From Planctomycetota bacterium (GTDB lineage: Bacteria > Planctomycetota > Planctomycetia > Pirellulales > UBA7805), in the NCBI GenBank assembly GCA_030605285.1, contig JAUWIQ010000093.1, forward strand, positions 1-7,301: a stretch of DNA of 7,301 nt, read 5' to 3'. The position numbers were made by a program, and so were the translations under genes. Below the pieces are notes generated by a model. It was not told the DNA's origin, did no database searches, and saw only the letters and a program-made list of their open reading frames with translations. Shown here piece by piece: positions 5,334 to 7,301 of the stretch; position 1 is the stretch's first letter, and every line of letters begins with the position of its first letter.

Positions 5334-6359
5334 ATGAATATTCTTACCCTAGAAACCACTTGTGATGAAACCGCGGCGGCCGTTGTCACCGAGAATCTAC
5401 AAGTCCTTGCCACGGTGGTCGCTTCGCAGGAAGACCTTCACAAGCGATTTGGCGGGGTGGTCCCGGAAGTCGCGTCACGGGCTCACGTAGAACGGATCCT
5501 ACCGGTGATTGATGAAACCCTTCGCAAGGCCGGCTTGAAGCTTAGGGATCTCGATGCGGTTGCCGTGGCAACTACGCCCGGTCTTGCGGGATCGCTGCTG
5601 GTGGGGTTGGTGGCTGCCAAAACGCTTGCCCTGGCATTAGAAATTCCCCTCGTCGCGATCGATCATCTGCAGGCGCATATCTATGCCTGCAGGATGGCGG
5701 CCGAGCGCAACGTTTTCCCCTGCATCGGGCTGGTGGTAAGCGGGGGTCATACGAGCCTTTATGAATGTCATACCGCAACCGATTTTGACCTCCTTGGTGG
5801 GACAATCGATGATGCGGCTGGCGAGGCCTTCGATAAGGTGGCCAGTATGTTATCGCTGCCCTATCCGGGCGGTCCCTCCATTCAAAAGGCGGCCCGGACG
5901 GGCAATCCCAAAGCCTATCAATTCCCGCGTGCGTTGCTCCAGGATACGGATCGCCTTGACTTCAGTTTCAGCGGCCTGAAGACAGCGGTGCGCTATCAGA
6001 TCAGCGGACCGGGGTCGGTCAATTTTCGCGACCTTCAGCTTCCGCACGAACAAATTGCGGATTTGGCAGCCAGCTTTCAGGCGGCCGTCGTCGATTGTTT
6101 GGTCGCCAAGTCCTTGCTGGCATTACAGTTTACAAAATTGAAAACGCTCTGCGTTGGTGGAGGGGTCGCAGCCAATGCCGCCCTGCGAGAGCAACTGGAG
6201 AAGTTGGCGGCTCAAGAAGATTTTGAAGTCCTCATCGCGCCGCTCGAACTTTGCACTGACAATGCGGTCATGGGTGCCATCGCCGTCGAGCGGCTCATGC
6301 AGGGCAAAGTGGAATCCCTGGAATTGGATATCCAACCCGGGCTGGTAAGAGGCCGCTAA
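5334..6359 (+). CDS. tsaD: tRNA N6-adenosine threonylcarbamoyltransferase TsaD
   Basis: TsaD transfers the threonylcarbamoyl group from threonylcarbamoyl-AMP to A37 of tRNAs that read ANN codons, giving t6A. It works in the cytoplasm with TsaB and TsaE. The protein has 341 residues, the normal bacterial length. It begins with the ASKHA-type nucleotide loop LETTCDETA (6-14) and has EVASRAHVERILPV at 45-58. The metal ligands His111 and His115 lie in HLQAH and Asp309 in CTDNAVMGA, corresponding to E. coli His111, His115 and Asp300. SGGHTSL (136-142), DDAAGEAFDKVA (159-170), YPGGPSIQ (177-184) and GGGVAAN (275-281) are all present. No key residue is missing. ATG 5334 gives the expected N-terminus but has no good Shine-Dalgarno. 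It stands alone, divergent from the membrane-protein gene and followed by an HTTM gene with its own promoter candidate. The tRNA-Asn in this window is a predicted substrate. Confidence 0.97.
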   Translation: MNILTLETTCDETAAAVVTENLQVLATVVASQEDLHKRFGGVVPEVASRAHVERILPVIDETLRKAGLKLRDLDAVAVATTPGLAGSLLVGLVAAKTLALALEIPLVAIDHLQAHIYACRMAAERNVFPCIGLVVSGGHTSLYECHTATDFDLLGGTIDDAAGEAFDKVASMLSLPYPGGPSIQKAARTGNPKAYQFPRALLQDTDRLDFSFSGLKTAVRYQISGPGSVNFRDLQLPHEQIADLAASFQAAVVDCLVAKSLLALQFTKLKTLCVGGGVAANAALREQLEKLAAQEDFEVLIAPLELCTDNAVMGAIAVERLMQGKVESLELDIQPGLVRGR

Positions 6360-6421
6360 GGGAGAAATGCGTTGCAACGGCGAGATTTTCGACCACGCTG
6401 CACTAGCAGGGAATCCGACAC

Positions 6422-6433
6422 GGAAAATTTTCC
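6422..6433. repeat. 12-bp perfect palindrome
   Basis: GGAAAATTTTCC is fully self-complementary. It lies 26 nt upstream of the -10 candidate at 6460 and partly overlaps the place where a -35 region would be approached, as expected for a dimeric regulator site. A 10-bp palindrome CGTTGCAACG lies just upstream at 6370-6379. Function is not shown. Confidence 0.4.
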
Positions 6434-6459
6434 TCTCGTGGTCAGCGGAGGCTACCTAC

Positions 6460-6465
6460 TATACT
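6460..6465 (+). promoter_or_regulatory. Putative -10 box for the HTTM gene
   Basis: TATACT matches TATAAT in five of six positions. The -35 region 17-18 nt upstream (TCGTGG) is poor. Transcription would begin near 6472, about 60 nt before the GTG start. An inverted repeat GAGGCT/AGCCTC (6448-6453, 6474-6479) brackets the box. Confidence 0.3.
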
Positions 6466-6532
6466 GGCGAGTGAGCCTCAATGGCCGGGGCCGAGCATGG
6501 CTAACGAACCCTAGTTCCGGGGTAACATTGCT

Positions 6533-7301
6533 GTGAATTCGTCCAAGGTAATTCAGCACGATCCAACACCTATCTCCAAAGTGCGCGCGCTCTTCGGAAT
6601 CGATTCCCGCTCATTGGCGTTTTTCCGAATCGCGATCGGCGGGTTGCTTTTGGTCGATCTGTCGATTCGCCGCAATGATCTGAATACCATGTATTCCGAG
6701 CAAGGGGTGATGCCTATCGCTGAGGTGCGGCAGCACCTTGCGGGCACCTGGTATTGGTCCCTGCACTTTATCCATGGCGCTACCCTTTTCCAAGCAACTC
6801 TTTTTTTGATCGCCGCCCTGTTGGCGGTTGCACTGCTCGTCGGATTTTACACGCGGCTTGTTACGATCGGTTCGTGGATTCTTCTGGCATCGCTCTATAC
6901 CCGTGCTCCCTTTGCAGTCAATGGCGGCGATACGTTGCTGCTGCTGCTTCTTTTCTGGAGCATGTTTCTACCCCTTGGACAATCCTGGTCGGTTGATGCG
7001 CTACGCAAACAGAATGACACGAATTCCAACCCGGTGGTCTTGTCGATAGGCAGCTGTGCCATCTTAATCCAAATTTTCTTAGTTTACTTTTGCACCTTCC
7101 TTTTCAAATGCCTCTACCATGAAAATTTGGATGACCTTTTACAGGGCACACTGATTTGGGGTGACTACAACAGACCGCTGGGAGACTGGCTCCTTGAGCA
7201 TCCAGGGCTGGTGCGGATTTTATCCTGGATCACCGTTTGCCTGGAACTTGTGGGGCCCCTGTTGCTCTTCATACCCTGGCGGACAGCCTCTTTTCGACTC
7301 T
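6533..7301 (+). CDS. HTTM-domain membrane protein (vitamin K carboxylase-like), 3' end outside the window
   Basis: The open frame runs from GTG 6533 past the window edge; 256 residues are visible. An in-frame TAG at 6512 limits the start, and GTG 6533 is the first candidate after it, with only a weak GGGG upstream. The protein is hydrophobic, with helices at about 27-45, 83-104, 108-123, 134-149, 168-191 and 226-247. Typical HTTM features are SLAFFRIAIGGLLLVDL at the start, VGFYTRLV (103-110), the strongly conserved NGGDTLLLLLLFWSMFLPLG (130-149), and a loop with DYNRPLGDWL (211-220) followed by the helix CLELVGPLLLF. HTTM proteins are related to vitamin K-dependent gamma-carboxylase; the role of most bacterial members is unknown. 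Full family length is often 300-500 residues, so a large part may be missing here. Confidence 0.85.
   Translation, partial: MNSSKVIQHDPTPISKVRALFGIDSRSLAFFRIAIGGLLLVDLSIRRNDLNTMYSEQGVMPIAEVRQHLAGTWYWSLHFIHGATLFQATLFLIAALLAVALLVGFYTRLVTIGSWILLASLYTRAPFAVNGGDTLLLLLLFWSMFLPLGQSWSVDALRKQNDTNSNPVVLSIGSCAILIQIFLVYFCTFLFKCLYHENLDDLLQGTLIWGDYNRPLGDWLLEHPGLVRILSWITVCLELVGPLLLFIPWRTASFRL

Noticed and set aside
6553..6793. Minus-strand frames opposite the HTTM gene
   Set aside because: They are shadows of the membrane-protein reading frame, which has clear helices and family motifs.

Overview
The window most resembles a chromosomal segment of a planctomycete (Planctomycetota, Pirellula/Blastopirellula-like). 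This is inferred from remembered family resemblance: a short STAS protein with a LSSAALGKLITL core, a divergent cold-shock protein of the KKLI/LFFHHS type, a two-zinc-knuckle small protein, and moderately GC-rich DNA with many weak or absent Shine-Dalgarno sites. No database search was possible, so the phylum is a best guess.

Layout. (1) 263-2019, + strand: a two-gene operon, 2-keto-3-deoxy-6-phosphogluconate aldolase (eda-like) followed with a 1-nt overlap by a PfkB-family 2-keto-3-deoxygluconate kinase (kdgK). Together they phosphorylate KDG and cleave KDPG to pyruvate and glyceraldehyde 3-phosphate, the final steps of uronate catabolism and of Entner-Doudoroff-type routes. (2) 2020-2593: a gene-free stretch with a plausible sigma70 promoter and a leader of about 310 nt. 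(3) 2594-3749, + strand: four very small genes, csp - Lys/Arg-rich protein with a TADN-repeat tail - double zinc-knuckle protein - second csp. This is the most unusual part of the window and may be a small nucleic-acid-binding module. (4) 3750-3959: a 14-bp tandem repeat, a hairpin and a minus-strand intrinsic terminator. (5) 3960-4442, minus strand: tRNA-Asn(GUU) downstream of a STAS-domain anti-anti-sigma-like gene that has a good sigma70 promoter. The two may share one transcript. (6) 4564-4994, minus strand: a two-helix membrane protein of unknown function with a strong hairpin and an intrinsic terminator behind it. (7) 5334-6359, + strand: tsaD, the universal t6A37 tRNA-modification enzyme, divergent from the membrane-protein gene across 339 nt. 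(8) 6533 to the window end, + strand: the first 256 residues of an HTTM/vitamin-K-carboxylase-like membrane protein, cut by the window edge.

The metabolic pair is clearly functionally linked. The csp cluster is linked by position, strand and common charge/RNA-binding character only. The STAS, membrane-protein, tsaD and HTTM genes look like ordinary neighbours with separate signals. No mobile element, CRISPR array or phage gene was seen.
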